Positions 62,081-64,000 of a stretch of 64,000 nt of DNA are shown here, piece after piece. Position numbers and translations under genes: made by a program. Each line of letters opens with the position of its first letter. The first letter of the stretch is position 1. The notes under the pieces were generated by a model. That model did not search any database. It was not told where the DNA came from and was given only the letters and a program-made list of their open reading frames with translations. Location of the stretch: positions 124,001-188,000 of the forward strand of contig NZ_JAIVFT010000010.1 of NCBI RefSeq assembly GCF_020829665.1, read 5' to 3'. This DNA comes from Nostoc sp. CHAB 5824. GTDB lineage: Bacteria > Cyanobacteriota > Cyanobacteriia > Cyanobacteriales > Nostocaceae.

Positions 62081-63358
62081 ATGTCAATGGTTACTTTATC
62101 TGGATTAAAAGAATTAATTGAAAGTATAAGTCGAGAGCGGAATTTACCGCGGCTTGCAGTTCAATCAGCGATTAGAGAAGCACTACTCAAAGGCTACGAA
62201 CGTTATCGTCGCGCCCAAAATTTAGAGCGCAAACAGTTTGACGAAGACTATTTTGAGAATTTTGAAGTAGAACTCGATATTGAAGGAGAAGGATTTCGCG
62301 TTCTTTCCACCAAAACCATTGTCGAAGAAGTCAATAACACAGACCACCAGATTTCTTTAGATGAGGTTCAACAAGTAGCTCCCGAAGCGCAGTTAGGCGA
62401 CTCTGTGGTGCTGGATGTGACCCCAGATCAAGGAGAGTTTGGTCGAATGGCGGCGATGCAAACTAAGCAAGTATTGGCGCAAAAATTACGGGATCAACAG
62501 CGCCAAATGGTGCAAGAAGAGTTCCAAGATTTAGAAGGAACAGTGCTACAAGCAAGAGTCCTGCGGTTTGAGCGGCAATCTGTGGTTCTGGCAGTTAGCA
62601 GTGGCTTTGGTCAGCCAGAAGTAGAAGCCGAATTACCGAAACGAGAACAGCTGCCCAACGATAATTATCGGGCAAATGCCACCTTTAAGGTATATCTCAA
62701 AAAAGTTTCCCAAGGTCAGCAACGAGGACCACAGTTGCTTGTGTCTCGCGCTGATGCTGGTTTGGTGGTTTATCTTTTCGCCAACGAAGTCCCAGAAATC
62801 GAAGATGAAGTGGTACGGATTGTTGCCGTAGCTAGGGAGGCAAACCCCCCTTCCCGTTATGTAGGCCCCCGGACTAAAATAGCAGTAGATACCCTTGATC
62901 GCGATGTAGACCCAGTAGGCGCTTGTATCGGAGCCAGGGGATCGCGAATTCAAGTGGTAGTCAACGAATTACGCGGTGAAAAAATAGATGTAATTCGCTG
63001 GTCGCCAGACCCAGCAACATATATTGCCAATGCCTTAAGCCCAGCAAGGGTAGATGAAGTACGCCTGATGGATCCAGAATCCCGGCAAACCCACGTACTA
63101 GTGGCTGAAGATCAATTGAGTTTGGCCATTGGGAAAGAAGGGCAAAATGTCCGTTTGGCAGCCCGCCTGACTGGTTGGAAAATAGACATCAAAGACAAAG
63201 CTAAGTATGACTATGCAGGAGAGGATACCAAGTTTACAGCTGTAAGAACAAAATATCAATCAGAGGAAGATGATCTAGAGTTCGAGGAAGAATTGGAAGA
63301 TGAAAACCAGGACGAATTAGAAGAGGAGGATACTTTTGACACTAACGACGACGAGTAA
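62081..63358 (+). CDS. nusA: Transcription termination/antitermination protein NusA
   Basis: Binds RNA polymerase and modulates pausing, termination and antitermination. 425 residues from ATG 62081 (MSMVTLSGLKELIESISRER), with AAAGGAG at 62068-62074. N-terminal domain to about 110, S1 domain about 135-210 (LEGTVLQARVLRFERQSVVL), KH domains (VDPVGACIGARGSRIQVVVN and QLSLAIGKEGQNVRLAARLT). The acidic tail (EEDDLEFEEELEDENQDELE) replaces the repeats of enterobacterial NusA, as is usual in cyanobacteria. Confidence 0.95.
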   Translation: MSMVTLSGLKELIESISRERNLPRLAVQSAIREALLKGYERYRRAQNLERKQFDEDYFENFEVELDIEGEGFRVLSTKTIVEEVNNTDHQISLDEVQQVAPEAQLGDSVVLDVTPDQGEFGRMAAMQTKQVLAQKLRDQQRQMVQEEFQDLEGTVLQARVLRFERQSVVLAVSSGFGQPEVEAELPKREQLPNDNYRANATFKVYLKKVSQGQQRGPQLLVSRADAGLVVYLFANEVPEIEDEVVRIVAVAREANPPSRYVGPRTKIAVDTLDRDVDPVGACIGARGSRIQVVVNELRGEKIDVIRWSPDPATYIANALSPARVDEVRLMDPESRQTHVLVAEDQLSLAIGKEGQNVRLAARLTGWKIDIKDKAKYDYAGEDTKFTAVRTKYQSEEDDLEFEEELEDENQDELEEEDTFDTNDDE

Positions 63359-63505
63359 TTTATTAATTTTGTAAAGTTTTGATAATGTTGATTGTAGTCC
63401 GAGTCTCAAAGATTATTTTCTGAAAGACCCTTGGTATAAGTAAAAAATAGTAATAAAAAACTTATTTTTACACCCAGAATGCTGGACTGAGATCACCCAG
63501 AAACG

Positions 63506-63775
63506 ATGAAACCAAATTATCGGCGCTGTATTAGTTGCCGGAAAGTAGGCTCAAAAGATGAGTTTTGGCGGATTGTCCGCGTCTTTCCATCGGGAAAGGT
63601 ACAATTAGATCAGGGCATGGGTCGTTCTGCCTATATTTGCCCGCAAACGAGTTGCCTACAAGCAGCTCAAAAAAAAAATCGACTAGGGCGATCGCTACAT
63701 GCATCAGTGCCAGAAACACTGTACCAAAGCTTGTTGCAACGTCTAGCCCAGTGCAATACCCAAAATCAAATTTAA
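63506..63775 (+). CDS. ylxR: YlxR-family RNA-binding protein
   Basis: 89 residues. N-terminal RRCISCRKVGSKDEFWRIVR and the family motif GMGRSAYICPQTSCLQAAQK. YlxR (DUF448; RnpM) proteins bind RNA and are encoded between nusA and infB in many bacteria. The order here, rimP-nusA-ylxR, is the conserved one, so infB should follow beyond the window. Confidence 0.92.
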   Translation: MKPNYRRCISCRKVGSKDEFWRIVRVFPSGKVQLDQGMGRSAYICPQTSCLQAAQKKNRLGRSLHASVPETLYQSLLQRLAQCNTQNQI

Positions 63776-64000
63776 TTGGAACAACTTTGTGACGTCATCA
63801 CCACAGGAATAGTGCGAAAGCCGAAGTCGCGCTTTCATAACACCCTCTGTTGATCGTTAAGGTTAGTGCCAAAATAGTAAATGGGTGTAAAAGGCATTCG
63901 GCTCTCCAATAATTAAGAGGGGCGAGGCAAGATTCCCAGAACAAGATGTAATCGATTGTGTTGTGGAAGGCTCAGAATCACCAAAACAAGAAACTACAAA
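63776..64000. other. Leader region, probably before infB
   Basis: No start of infB is visible in the last 225 bp. 'gtgcgaaagccgaagtcgcg' near 63811 can form a small hairpin. The region may be a long infB leader or spacer. Confidence 0.45.

Noticed and set aside
1..64000. tRNA, rRNA and tmRNA genes
   Set aside because: Intergenic regions were read for TPsiC-arm (GGTTCGAATCC-like) and other conserved signatures on both strands; none was convincing by eye, though a tRNAscan-SE run was not possible.

Overview
The window comes from a filamentous, probably heterocyst-forming cyanobacterium of the Nostoc/Anabaena type. The evidence is the very frequent HIP1 octamer GCGATCGC, heptameric short tandem repeats (STRR) between genes, a cyanophycin synthetase/cyanophycinase pair, RpaB, NblB, a flavodiiron protein fragment, the CCB-type b6f assembly factor, and many eukaryotic-type Ser/Thr kinases. 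No species is assigned, because no search could be run.

Layout. 1-6.3 kb: start of a diflavin flavoprotein gene, coaX, a broken VapC-type toxin locus, a hydrolase, a NUDIX gene, a tiny basic protein and argH. 6.3-10.3 kb: a minus-strand run of larB, a peptide-type ABC binding lipoprotein, ispF and trmD. 10.5-14.6 kb: a candidate structured RNA (6S-like), then cphB and cphA for cyanophycin storage, separated by a leader with interleaved inverted repeats. 14.6-25.3 kb: tatA, a repeat-rich gap, a zinc alcohol dehydrogenase, a membrane kinase, cbiT, cdsA, a DUF2993 protein, a pseudouridine synthase, a RodZ-like protein, malQ and a NUDIX gene. 25.3-31 kb is an accessory patch: a 213 bp direct duplication around a PIN remnant, a pentapeptide-repeat/RidA fusion, a TumE-type toxin locus broken by a MITE-like repeat, a TPR gene, a nuclease-fold protein and a RelE/ParE pair. 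31-42.3 kb: a [2Fe-2S] protein, a Dps, carB, a group 2 sigma factor, mutT, CBS and NblB genes, and a PEP-CTERM protein. 42.7-45.5 kb: a DUF456 membrane protein gene split by a full-length group II intron with an RT/HNH maturase. 45.8-50 kb: an M48-like protein that has lost metal ligands, the CCB factor, rpaB and radA. 50-52.6 kb: two Uma2-family genes, each broken by one frameshift next to a C run, with a relic of a kinase-WD40 gene between them. 53-59.4 kb: two kinases (one with seven WD40 repeats), a c-heme HAMP sensor, a Clp-fold serine protease and a peptidoglycan-binding protein with a TPTA minisatellite. 59.7-63.8 kb: a membrane protein, then the conserved translation/transcription operon rimP-nusA-ylxR.

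How the genes connect: nitrogen and carbon storage (cphA, cphB, argH, carB, malQ), photosynthetic acclimation (rpaB, nblB, the b6f factor, flavodiiron protein), and signalling (three kinases, heme sensor, sigma factor) sit in a core-like backbone. Small addiction-type genes, Uma2 genes and dispersed repeats have been inserted into this backbone and are mostly decaying.
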